Below, one piece after another: positions 35,496 to 43,526 of a DNA stretch of 51,446 bases; position 1 is the first letter of the stretch, and every line of letters begins with the position of its first letter. The translations under genes and the position numbers were made by a program. The DNA is from Xenococcaceae cyanobacterium MO_188.B32 (GTDB lineage Bacteria; Cyanobacteriota; Cyanobacteriia; Cyanobacteriales; Xenococcaceae). The notes beneath the pieces were generated by a model. That model was not told where the DNA came from. It did not search any database and saw only the letters and a list, made by a program, of their open reading frames with translations. The stretch lies in contig JASJDJ010000024.1 of assembly GCA_030065635.1 (NCBI GenBank), forward strand, positions 1 through 51,446. Direction: 5' to 3'.

Positions 35496-36977
35496 ACTAG
35501 GGCTTAAAGGAATCAATGTAGCTAACATTAAAAATAAAGCTAGTAAGCCTAAAGCAGCCCTATTATCATCGGGTTCGGTTAATTCATTCAGCGTTGGGCG
35601 TTCCAAATCTCTCTGTAATAACAGAATTAAAACTGCCCAATAGAGAGGAATAGGATTAGTCGGGTTAAATAAAACAACTATGCCCAAAATAATTAGAGTA
35701 GCTACGGTTGTTCTTCTGGCAATTTTACGTCCATAGATAGCTTGAACAATTCTGCCTCCATCTAACTGCCCTGCGGGAAGTAAATTTAAAGCAGTAATTA
35801 CTAAACCCAGCCAACCAATTACTACTAAAGGATGAACATCGACTAATGCTGCTTCTAAGGAAGAACCAAACACTACTTTAGCTAGAGTTCCTACCAAAAC
35901 AGAACCTTGGAAAAAGCTGGTAGGAAGCTTAAACAAACTTCCTGGATGAGATAGCATCAAACCAGCAATTAATAACACCAAAGAGGTTAATCCCCCTAAC
36001 GCAGGACCGGCAAAAGAGATATCGAATAAAACGGTACGGTTGGGTAACAAAGATTCAAAACGAGTAATTGCACCGAAAGAACCAATTTGCCAAGTAGGTA
36101 AGAAAAAAGGAATACTCAAGCGGATATCATAACGTTTAGCTACTAGCCAGTGTCCTAATTCATGCAATATTAAAATTACCCACAAGCCTAAACTGAGTGG
36201 TATGGCTTCCGAGTAACGACTAAAATCACTAAATAGATCGAAGCCAAGGAGTAAACCAGCAGCCTCTAAGCTAGTGACAATAGTTGCCACCAATAAAACT
36301 AATGCTAAATTTTTTTGGGCTAGAGTAGTAGTCTTAGGATCGTTAGTACTAGGTAAAACAACTACTACAGGTTTTTCTTCGGGACTCTCAACTAAAAATA
36401 AACGATATTTTTCTCCTAGTTGCTCTTGAAGCTTTTTTGTGAGGATAGAGTGAGCCTGTTCTGCATCTTTTCTCAGATTACCTTTAAAAATTGCCCCATC
36501 TTGATAAGAAATCGTCTCTGTAGCGAAAAAAGTATCGATGCCAAAAATACCTTTGATTTTATTTAAATCTTCCTCAGAAATTGGTACCATTTCTGGTGCA
36601 ATAACTTTTTCAATAGGAAGATCGGGTTTTTGTTCTTGCTGGGAGTTGGCTTCTTTTTGAGCTTCTGCTTGGAGGCGTTCGGCAGCTTTTTGTTTGAGCA
36701 TCTCTTCTTGTCCTGCAGCTCTAAGTTTTTTTCCTAACCAGATATATAATGCTACTGAAACAATCACAAACAACAGTATGGCAACTAAATTTAGATAGAT
36801 ACCCACAGCAAATAGGGCAAAAAATAGCAGCCAGGGAGTCATGAGGACAATTGATTGTAACCAAGCGAGCAAGCCTAGCTTACCGTAAGCTTTTGAGCGA
36901 TTATAACCCCAAGCAATTATCACAAAAGCTGCAAAAACGATGAGGAATGTTGCTGTAGATTCCGATCCATTAAACAT
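35466..36977 (-). CDS. Site-2 protease-like membrane metallopeptidase (M50)
   Basis: Intramembrane zinc protease of 503 residues. HELGHWLVAKRY supplies His272, Glu273 and His276 within a helix, and LPAGQLDGGRI supplies the third ligand, Asp406. Two N-terminal helices precede a cytoplasmic region with a coiled-coil, Gln/Glu-rich stretch at about 85-120 and a soluble domain (125-215), followed by six or more further helices. This architecture resembles cyanobacterial S2P and plant EGY proteins. EGY-type enzymes affect chloroplast membrane protein stability; targets here are unknown. No PDZ domain is seen. Confidence 0.92.
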   Translation of the reverse strand: MFNGSESTATFLIVFAAFVIIAWGYNRSKAYGKLGLLAWLQSIVLMTPWLLFFALFAVGIYLNLVAILLFVIVSVALYIWLGKKLRAAGQEEMLKQKAAERLQAEAQKEANSQQEQKPDLPIEKVIAPEMVPISEEDLNKIKGIFGIDTFFATETISYQDGAIFKGNLRKDAEQAHSILTKKLQEQLGEKYRLFLVESPEEKPVVVVLPSTNDPKTTTLAQKNLALVLLVATIVTSLEAAGLLLGFDLFSDFSRYSEAIPLSLGLWVILILHELGHWLVAKRYDIRLSIPFFLPTWQIGSFGAITRFESLLPNRTVLFDISFAGPALGGLTSLVLLIAGLMLSHPGSLFKLPTSFFQGSVLVGTLAKVVFGSSLEAALVDVHPLVVIGWLGLVITALNLLPAGQLDGGRIVQAIYGRKIARRTTVATLIILGIVVLFNPTNPIPLYWAVLILLLQRDLERPTLNELTEPDDNRAALGLLALFLMLATLIPLSPSLAGSLGIGG

Positions 36978-37025
36978 TGGTTGTTAGTTATTGGTTGTTT
37001 CTTCTGTTTAAAATATTACTCTGGT

Positions 37026-37934
37026 CTAGTTAGCTTGTAATGCTGCTCTAAGATTACCTTGATATTTGGTTAACAGAAGTTCGCAGTCTGTTTTTTCCAA
37101 ACCCGTCCAGTTCATGAGCAGAGCTAGTTTTACTTTATTACCACTGCGTTGTAATAAAAGATCGGCTTCTTGACGAGAGAGATTAGTAAGATCGCTAATA
37201 ATTCTTAAAGCTCGATCGCGCAATTTACTATTAGTCACAGCAACATCTACCATTCTATTGCCATAAACTTTGCCCAGACCTATCATTACTCCTGTAGAGA
37301 TAATGTTTAGAGCCATTTTAGTAGCCGTACCTGCTTTGAGTCTAGTCGAACCTGCGAGTATTTCTGCTCCTACTAAAAGGCGAATATCAATATCTGCATC
37401 GATCGACACTTGTTCTGCGGGAACGCAGCTAAGGGAGATAGTTTTTGCTCCTCTTTCTCTGGCTGCACTTAATGCACCGTGAACAAAAGGCGTAGTTCCT
37501 CCGGCACTAATTCCCATTACTACATCTAGGTTAGTAATTTGATGATGAGCGATCGCCTCTGCACCGTCTGCTTGACTATCTTCTAAATCTTCGGAACTGC
37601 GGACTAATGCTCCTGCACCACCTGCAATAATTCCTTGAACTAGTTCGGGGGGAGTACAAAAAGTAGGGGGACATTCTGCTGCATCTAAGACTCCTAATCT
37701 ACCACTAGTTCCCGCACCAACATAAAAAAGTCTGCCTCCTTGTCCCATGGCTGGGATGATTATATCGATCGCTTTGGCTATACTATCTTTAGCTCGCTCG
37801 ATCGCTTCTATGGTCTTAAGATCTTCTTGGTTGAAAAGATTGACAATTTCTAGGGAGGATAAACTATCAAGATTATGACTGTTAGGGTTGATTTGTTCTG
37901 TTAATAAATGACCTCTCGACCGCAAATTGTCCAT
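37026..37934 (-). CDS. murQ: N-acetylmuramic acid 6-phosphate etherase
   Basis: MurQ cleaves the lactyl ether of MurNAc-6-phosphate to give GlcNAc-6-phosphate in peptidoglycan recycling. The 302-residue product has SIS-domain motifs YVGAGTSGRLGVLDAAECPP (catalytic Glu87) and RSSEDLEDS (Glu115), and ISAGGTTPFVHGAL, LKAGTATKMALN. All fit the family. The ATG overlaps the stop codon of the upstream DUF3110 gene (TAATG), so translation is probably coupled. No MurNAc PTS or kinase is nearby, so the phosphorylated substrate must come from elsewhere, for example from AnmK. Confidence 0.96.
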   Translation of the reverse strand: MDNLRSRGHLLTEQINPNSHNLDSLSSLEIVNLFNQEDLKTIEAIERAKDSIAKAIDIIIPAMGQGGRLFYVGAGTSGRLGVLDAAECPPTFCTPPELVQGIIAGGAGALVRSSEDLEDSQADGAEAIAHHQITNLDVVMGISAGGTTPFVHGALSAARERGAKTISLSCVPAEQVSIDADIDIRLLVGAEILAGSTRLKAGTATKMALNIISTGVMIGLGKVYGNRMVDVAVTNSKLRDRALRIISDLTNLSRQEADLLLQRSGNKVKLALLMNWTGLEKTDCELLLTKYQGNLRAALQAN

Positions 37935-38347
37935 TATAATAGTCCTTCGAGTTGACTACGAATTCTGTCTAGTTCTTCGTTAGAGATGGTTGATTTGTCT
38001 GATTCTGGGGATTTCGTGGATTCTGGTGTTTCGGTATCTTGAGTGGAATAGTTGCCTTCTTCATCCCAGTCCGTTGGTTCGAGATTATGTTCTGGAGGAA
38101 GAGCTAATTTTCCTGCTTGTATCAGTTCACAATCATAGTCTGCATTTTTGCAAAAAGCTTTTACTTCTTCTTCATCGATAGCTTCTATAGTCGGAGTCGG
38201 AAAATCTTGTGCTTCGAGCATTAAAGCATAACGTTCTGCATCATCTTTTTCTGTAAACATCAAAATTTTGTTGCGATCGCCAACTTGAACCGTATGAATA
38301 CCTTCATTATTAGTTCCAGCATTGTAGAGTAAAATATATACACGCAT
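37934..38347 (-). CDS. DUF3110 protein
   Basis: A 137-residue soluble protein of a family restricted, as far as I recall, to cyanobacteria and plastid organisms. Conserved parts are MRVYILLYNAGTNNEGIHT, MFTEKDDAERYALMLEAQDF and IEAIDEEEVKAFCKNADYD. The last 45 residues are acidic and Ser/Thr-rich (STQDTETPESTKSPESDKST) and probably disordered. It is the first cistron of an overlapping pair with murQ, which suggests coupled expression but does not reveal the role. Confidence 0.85.
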   Translation of the reverse strand: MRVYILLYNAGTNNEGIHTVQVGDRNKILMFTEKDDAERYALMLEAQDFPTPTIEAIDEEEVKAFCKNADYDCELIQAGKLALPPEHNLEPTDWDEEGNYSTQDTETPESTKSPESDKSTISNEELDRIRSQLEGLL

Positions 38348-38429
38348 GGTTACAAATAAAATAACTGTGATAGTTATCAGTAAACAGCTATGAGTTGGGT
38401 GAACTATTCACTGATAACTGTTTACTGGT

Positions 38430-38897
38430 CTAATTTCTAGTTAACCATTTTTGTCCGTTTAAACGCTGCAAAGTATATAAAACTAATAAATCTAAAGTTA
38501 CTCTGCGCTCATCAATCATAAAAGATTCAATTGTACTTGGTTTTCCCCCGCTAGTAGCATAGGAAAAGGCTTTTTTCCCCGATATATCTTCATCCAGAAA
38601 ATAGAGATTAAACTGACGTTGTCCCTCTTGCCAATTGCCGATTACTTGCCAGCATTGCTCATCAGGATTGGCACCAGCTATGGGTAAACCTTGTTTGGTA
38701 AAAGTTAATTCTATATCTTCAAGTCCCTCTTTACTGAATGCTTCTTTTAATGAGGGAGTAAAATGCTGTTCGATAAATTCGGTAAAAGGTTTATCCTCCA
38801 GTTTGGGTTTTTTAGCTTTTTTGGCTGCCGGGGGTTTAGCAGGAGCTTTTTTTTCTGACTGTGTGGATTCGGGATTGGGTTTATTTTCCTCTGCCAT
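38430..38897 (-). CDS. DUF2996 protein
   Basis: A 155-residue protein of another mainly cyanobacterial family. It has a Lys/Ala/Pro-rich flexible N-terminus (residues 10-33), then EFIEQHFTPSLKEAFSKEGL, FTKQGLPIAG, CWQVIGNWQEGQRQFNLYF and a C-terminal RRVTLDLLVLYTLQRLNGQ. A plant homologue (LPA3/LPA19-like, photosystem II assembly) has been linked to this type, but I am not certain. It lies 82 bases upstream of DUF3110/murQ on the same strand and could be the first gene of a three-gene unit. Confidence 0.82.
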   Translation of the reverse strand: MAEENKPNPESTQSEKKAPAKPPAAKKAKKPKLEDKPFTEFIEQHFTPSLKEAFSKEGLEDIELTFTKQGLPIAGANPDEQCWQVIGNWQEGQRQFNLYFLDEDISGKKAFSYATSGGKPSTIESFMIDERRVTLDLLVLYTLQRLNGQKWLTRN

Positions 38898-39103
38898 ATC
38901 TTTTTAATTTCAACGCGACTGATTATGAGAGAATTCGGAATTCGGAGTTAAATAGGGTTCAAGCCTTACCCTTTAGAGCAAATCCAGGTTTGGGAGAGCT
39001 TTCTTGCCTATTCCACATAAATCCGAACTCATATGACACCACCCTAAGGGCGAGCGCCTTTTTATTAGCTAGTTTATTCTATCAAAATCAATATTGGTCT
39101 ATA

Positions 39104-39439
39104 TTATACGAATAATAATTGCATAGTCTGTTTGAAAAAGAAATAGCAGTCCCATAACACATAACTGTAGACTCCTACCAGAAAGATAGTAATGATTATT
39201 GTCTTTTTAGTTAACCTAGTCACGCTGGCATAGCCCAACCAAAAAAGAATAAAGGGAGTTACGAAATAACAATAAACTGTGTAAGCGATTAATTTGAATA
39301 TTACATTTAACGAAGTGTTGGTAAAAACCTCGGCTACTTGTAATAAGATAAGTGACATCAGTTTTCCAGACAAAAAAGGCAGCAAATTATCGACCAGCAG
39401 AAAGATAAGTTTTTCCTGCTCGTTTTCTTTTTTGTTCAT
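39104..39439 (-). CDS. Hypothetical membrane protein
   Basis: A 111-residue protein with a charged start (MNKKENEQEK) and three hydrophobic segments at about 25-38, 43-68 and 80-100. FTNTSLNVIFKLIAYTVYCY and LVGVYSYVLWDCYFFF look like genuine helices. I do not recognise a family. The hydrophobic pattern and intact ATG support it as a gene, and it lies alone in an AT-rich area. Confidence 0.55.
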   Translation of the reverse strand: MNKKENEQEKLIFLLVDNLLPFLSGKLMSLILLQVAEVFTNTSLNVIFKLIAYTVYCYFVTPFILFWLGYASVTRLTKKTIIITIFLVGVYSYVLWDCYFFFKQTMQLLFV

Positions 39440-39609
39440 TTTAATAATCTTGAGGAGATTTAATTTAAGCCAATTTTATTAGAGTATTTTTTATCATTTT
39501 TTATTCGATAATTTAAAATACTTTCAGTAATTATACATAAAAAAAAGTCGATTATTAAATGAATAATTTTTAAGTAAAAATATTTATTTTTCTATCGGTT
39601 ATTAGTCAT

Positions 39610-39651
39610 AAAAAAAAGATTGAGCTAGAATTTTAATTCTAAACATCAATC
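39610..39651 (-). terminator. Rho-independent terminator of the small secreted protein gene
   Basis: On the minus strand a stem made by 39646-39651 and 39618-39623, with an inner AGAAT/ATTCT pair, is followed by a run of eight T (the complement of 39610-39617). It lies 30 bases after the stop at 39683, and this supports the gene as real. Confidence 0.75.
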
Positions 39652-39682
39652 TCAAAACTAGACAAACTTAATTTATAAAAAA

Positions 39683-39928
39683 TTAGCTAAACTGTATACA
39701 AAGAGAACAACTACAGCCAAAATTAGGATTAATTATAGGGAAAGAAGAATTAGTCAAACCCAAAACTGGATTGGCAATATTTAAGTTTACTGACTTGACA
39801 GTAGCAACAGATCGATCGAAAAGAAAAGGAGTGGTTAAATGGGAACTCAAAAAAGGAAAATTCGTCGCCACCAATAAAACTACTACGCTGGCAGAAGAAG
39901 CCAAAAAAGTTAGTAAAAATTTAGTCAT
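39683..39928 (-). CDS. Small exported protein with C-terminal GCxCxxC motif
   Basis: An 81-residue protein. Residues 1-22 are a signal peptide-like helix (LLTFLASSASVVVLLVA). The mature part contains NIANPVLGLTNSSFPIINPN and ends with FGCSCSLCIQFS, with Cys72, Cys74 and Cys77 only four residues from the end. I do not know a described family, though the NPxLGLTN...NPxFGC pattern looks like something selected rather than random. A typical terminator follows. The protease at 16466 contains a related GCDCPDCC. It is divergent from the creatininase-family gene. Confidence 0.6.
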   Translation of the reverse strand: MTKFLLTFLASSASVVVLLVATNFPFLSSHLTTPFLFDRSVATVKSVNLNIANPVLGLTNSSFPIINPNFGCSCSLCIQFS

Positions 39929-40095
39929 AAATTATTTGTACAATAAAAAACAATTACTTAAAAAATTATACCGTTTATAGCAATTATTTGACTTATGAGA
40001 TATATGATTTATCGGCTTTAGGGATTAAAGATTGGAAAACCGTTAAACTTATCTCAGTCACCAAATTTTTGATTTATGCGAGAAGTTTAATTATT

Positions 40096-40896
40096 ATGAT
40101 GCACGGTTTTATTCCTCCCAAGCGTTATTTTCCCTATTTAACTTGGAAAGAAATCGAAGAAATGGCAGATAAGGAAAATACAGTTATTATTCAACCCATT
40201 GGCGCGATCGAACAACATGGTCTACACTTACCCATTATTGTTGATTCTGCCATTAGTATGGGAGTTTTAGGGAAGGCTCTCACAAAATTAGATAGTAGTA
40301 TTCCCGCCTATGCTTTACCCTGTCTATATTATGGTAAGTCTAACGAACATTATGGTTTTCCTGGTACGATTAGTCTAACCGCAGAAACTTTACTCTCGGT
40401 AATTTGGGACATGGCTGATAGTCTCTATCACTCAGGATTTCGTAAGCTGGTGTTAATGAATTCCCATGGTGGGCAACCCCAAATTATGGAAATAGCTGCC
40501 AGAGATATACATCAAAAATATGGAGATTTTGCTGTTTTTCCCTTATTTACTTGGCGCGTCCCCAACATAGCAGCAGAATTCTTAACCGAACAAGAATTAG
40601 AATACGGTATCCATGCAGGAGATGCCGAAACTAGTATTATGCTGTCTTTGCTACCAGAACAAATTCAGATGGATAAAGCGGTTAAGGAATATCCCTCTGG
40701 TTTACCAGAAAATAGTTTATTGACGATGGAAGGAAAATTACCCTTTGCTTGGCTAACCAAAGAATTAAGTAAAAGCGGTGTGATGGGAGATGCCACTGTA
40801 GCTAGTAAAGAAAAAGGCGATCGCATTTTAGAATCTTTAGGGGATGGTTGGGTACAAGTAATTGAAGATATTTATCGTTTTCGTCAACCTTGCTAA
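40096..40896 (+). CDS. Creatininase-family amidohydrolase
   Basis: Metal-dependent amidohydrolase of the creatininase/MftE/ArfB superfamily. From this start it has 266 residues with metal ligands Glu39, His41 and Asp50 in GAIEQHGLHLPIIVD, then MNSHGGQPQIMEIAARD, and HAGDAETSIMLSL, whose Glu is the last ligand. I choose the ATG pair at 40096/40099 (MMHGFIPPKRYFPYLTW), the usual opening; a TTG at 39988 would add 36 AT-rich-encoded residues. The substrate in cyanobacteria is unknown. A nucleoside transporter follows 180 bases downstream on the same strand, which weakly hints at a pyrimidine or nucleobase amide. Confidence 0.9.
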   Translation: MMHGFIPPKRYFPYLTWKEIEEMADKENTVIIQPIGAIEQHGLHLPIIVDSAISMGVLGKALTKLDSSIPAYALPCLYYGKSNEHYGFPGTISLTAETLLSVIWDMADSLYHSGFRKLVLMNSHGGQPQIMEIAARDIHQKYGDFAVFPLFTWRVPNIAAEFLTEQELEYGIHAGDAETSIMLSLLPEQIQMDKAVKEYPSGLPENSLLTMEGKLPFAWLTKELSKSGVMGDATVASKEKGDRILESLGDGWVQVIEDIYRFRQPC

Positions 40897-41080
40897 AAAG
40901 CAAACTATAGAGTTTATTATCAATAATGATTTTAAGCACTTAAGCAAAATTGTTTACTTTTAGTATTAGATCGATCGCTAGCCAAATTTGATACTCAGTA
41001 GTAGGACGAAATAGTTTACGATGCTTGATTAGATTTTTAGTAGCTAATTCTTCTATTTTTAGGAGTTGCGATCGCCAAGC

Positions 41081-42298
41081 ATGAATTATCGTTTGATTTC
41101 CCTGCTAGGATTAATTGTCTTTATTGGCATTGGCTATATATTTTCTCATAACCGTAAACTTATTCCCTGGCAGACAGTACTTTGGGGAGTTGCTCTACAG
41201 TTAATTTTAGGAGTCTTTATTCTTAAAAGTGCGATCGGCTTAAGTATTTTTCAATTTCTCGGATCGGTTGTGAGACAGTTTTTAGATTTTTCCGATGAAG
41301 GTGCAAAATTAGTTTTTGGCGATGGCTTTGAAGAACATTTCATCGCCTTTAAAATTTTACCGACAATTATCTTTGTTTCCGCGTTTATCTCTCTGCTTTA
41401 TCACTACAATATTTTGCCCCGCATTGTCGGCATGATGGGATGGATAATGATGCGATCGATGAAAACTTCGGGGGCAGAATCTTTAAGTTGTGCTGCCAAT
41501 ATTTTTGTCGGGCAAACCGAAGCACCTTTGCTGATTAAACCCTATTTAGCTAAATTAACTAAATCAGAACTACATTCGGTAATGACTGGAGGTTTTGCCA
41601 CCATTGCAGGAGGAGTGATGGCTGCCTACATTGCTTTTGGCATTCCTGCCGAACATTTGCTCTCTGCTTCTGTAATGTCGGCACCAGCAGCTTTAGCCGT
41701 CTCTAAACTTTTCTATCCAGAAACAGAAAAACCCGAAACTAGAGGCAAAATTGAAATTCTACCTCAATCTAATTATGTAAATGGCATTGATGCGATCGCT
41801 ACTGGCACTATTGAAGGACTAAAATTAGCTCTTAATGTGGGAGCAATGTTAATTGCTTTTTTAGGATTATTAGCTTTATTTAATTCTTTATTAGCCGTTC
41901 TAGGTAATCAAATTGGTATTGCCGATTTATCTTTGGAAAGTATTTTTGCCTATATTATGTTTCCTGTCGCCTGGTTGATGGGAATTCCTCTGGCTGACTG
42001 CCATAATGTAGGGATTTTGTTAGGCAAAAAGCTTATTCTCAATGAATTTTTAGCTTATTTGGATTTAAAAGAGTTGATTTCTGGAGATATTCCTGCTATT
42101 TCGGAACGGGCTAAAGTTATAGCTACCTATGCTCTTTGTGGCTTTTCTAATATAGGTTCGATCGGTATTCAAATTGGGGGACTTAGTGCGATCGCGCCTT
42201 CTCGTCAAGCAGATTTAGCCAAATTAAGTATAAGAGCATTAGCTGCTGGTTCGATCGCTTGTTTTATGACGGCTTGTGTTGCCGGAATTTTAATCTAA
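41081..42298 (+). CDS. Concentrative nucleoside transporter (CNT/NupC family)
   Basis: Cation-coupled nucleoside importer of the inner membrane with about 405 residues. Signatures are GQTEAPLLIKPYL (nucleoside-binding HP1 region), MTGGFATIAGGVMAAYI, SVMSAPAALAVSKLFYPE, and the C-terminal LCGFSNIGSIGIQIGGLSAIAPSR (HP2), all typical of CNT proteins. The gate domain and helices are complete. I use ATG 41081 rather than TTG 41066; AGGAG at 41061-41065 is 15 bases from the ATG and directly abuts the TTG, so the ATG is better. It may be co-transcribed with the creatininase-family gene. Confidence 0.93.
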   Translation: MNYRLISLLGLIVFIGIGYIFSHNRKLIPWQTVLWGVALQLILGVFILKSAIGLSIFQFLGSVVRQFLDFSDEGAKLVFGDGFEEHFIAFKILPTIIFVSAFISLLYHYNILPRIVGMMGWIMMRSMKTSGAESLSCAANIFVGQTEAPLLIKPYLAKLTKSELHSVMTGGFATIAGGVMAAYIAFGIPAEHLLSASVMSAPAALAVSKLFYPETEKPETRGKIEILPQSNYVNGIDAIATGTIEGLKLALNVGAMLIAFLGLLALFNSLLAVLGNQIGIADLSLESIFAYIMFPVAWLMGIPLADCHNVGILLGKKLILNEFLAYLDLKELISGDIPAISERAKVIATYALCGFSNIGSIGIQIGGLSAIAPSRQADLAKLSIRALAAGSIACFMTACVAGILI

Positions 42299-42383
42299 GC
42301 TCTTTAATTTCAATATTCTAGTACGATAGGTAAGTCTTAATTTTTGGCTTTCTAACCCTCAAACTCCGAATTCCGAACTCATT

Positions 42384-43493
42384 ATGTCCCCGCAAACTAT
42401 AGTCATCAAAATTGGTACATCTAGCCTAACTCGGGCAACTGGTCAAATTGCGATCGCCACAATTGCTTCTTTAGTAGAAACTCTATCCAGTTTGCGTCGG
42501 GATGGACATAAAATTATTTTAGTTTCTTCTGGTGCTGTAGGTGTTGGTTGTGTCAGACTGAACCTTAAAGAAAGACCAAAAAAGATTGCTTTAAAACAGG
42601 CTGTGGCTGCGGTAGGACAAGGTAGGTTAATGCGTATTTACGACGATCTATTTAGTAGTTTAGCTCAACCTATTGCCCAAGTATTGCTCACTCGCCGTGA
42701 ATTGATGGAGCGTACTTCCTATGTTAATGCTTCTAATACTTTCAATGCTTTACTCGAACTAGGTGTTATTCCTATAGTCAATGAAAATGATACTATTGCC
42801 GTAGACGAATTAAAATTTGGCGATAACGATACTCTTTCTGCTTTAGTTGCCAGTTTGATCGAGGCAGATTGGCTATTTCTCCTTACCGATGTAGATAAAC
42901 TTTATTCTGCCGATCCCCGCACTGTTCCCGATGCCCAACCAATTGAATTAGTTAATAGTGCAGACTTCAAACAACTACAAGTAGAAGCTGGTTCGAGTGG
43001 TTCTCAGTGGGGAACGGGAGGAATGGCAACTAAACTAGCTGCTGCCAGAATTGCCACGGCTTCGGGAGTAAGAACGGTTATTACCCAAGGAAAAGAACCG
43101 CAAAATATCAGTCAAATTCTAGCAGGAAGTGCGATCGGTACTCAGTTTGAGCCTCAACCAAGAACGGGTAATGCTCGTAAACGATGGATTGCCTACGGTT
43201 TATTACCTATGGGTAAATTATATCTGGATGCAGGAGCAGTCAAAGCAATTTGTCAAAAAGGAAAATCTCTCTTACCTGCGGGCATTATCGGTGTTGAAGG
43301 GGATTTTTCGGTTGCAGATGCGGTGCAATTATGTGACGAAGAGAGAAAAGAAGTTGCTAGAGGATTAGTTAACTATAACAGTACGGAAATAAGTAAAATT
43401 CAGGGACATCATTCCGAAAAAATCGCGCTAATTTTAGGTTACGAGAGCGAGGAAACTGTGGTACACAGGGATAATTTAGTAGTCAAAGAGTAG
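42384..43493 (+). CDS. proB: Glutamate 5-kinase
   Basis: ProB phosphorylates glutamate in the first, proline-inhibited step of proline biosynthesis. The 369-residue product has an amino acid kinase domain ([56 protein letters not shown]) and a C-terminal PUA domain (about 275-355; [26 protein letters not shown]). All catalytic motifs are intact. Its stop codon is the first triplet of a palindromic repeat. putA in this window runs the opposite pathway. Confidence 0.97.
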   Translation: MSPQTIVIKIGTSSLTRATGQIAIATIASLVETLSSLRRDGHKIILVSSGAVGVGCVRLNLKERPKKIALKQAVAAVGQGRLMRIYDDLFSSLAQPIAQVLLTRRELMERTSYVNASNTFNALLELGVIPIVNENDTIAVDELKFGDNDTLSALVASLIEADWLFLLTDVDKLYSADPRTVPDAQPIELVNSADFKQLQVEAGSSGSQWGTGGMATKLAAARIATASGVRTVITQGKEPQNISQILAGSAIGTQFEPQPRTGNARKRWIAYGLLPMGKLYLDAGAVKAICQKGKSLLPAGIIGVEGDFSVADAVQLCDEERKEVARGLVNYNSTEISKIQGHHSEKIALILGYESEETVVHRDNLVVKE

Positions 43494-43513
43494 GGGCGGT
43501 TCGCGAACCGCCC
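43494..43513. repeat. 20-bp perfect palindrome at the end of proB
   Basis: GGGCGGTTCGCGAACCGCCC is a perfect palindrome directly after the proB stop codon, one base from it. It belongs to the family of the copy at 7902 and shares the TTCGCGAA core with the putA insertion. It could serve as an RNA hairpin at the convergent end of proB and the TpsB gene. Confidence 0.85.
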
Positions 43514-43526
43514 TTAAAGTTTAGTC

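Noticed and set aside
38861-39115. An 84-codon plus-strand ORF overlapping the DUF2996 start
   Set aside because: Mostly intergenic, includes repeat words such as ATTCGGA, and has no recognisable motif or ribosome binding site.
39988-40095. TTG-started extension of the creatininase-family protein
   Set aside because: The added 36 residues look like translated AT-rich intergenic DNA and family members begin at the MHGFIPP-type position.
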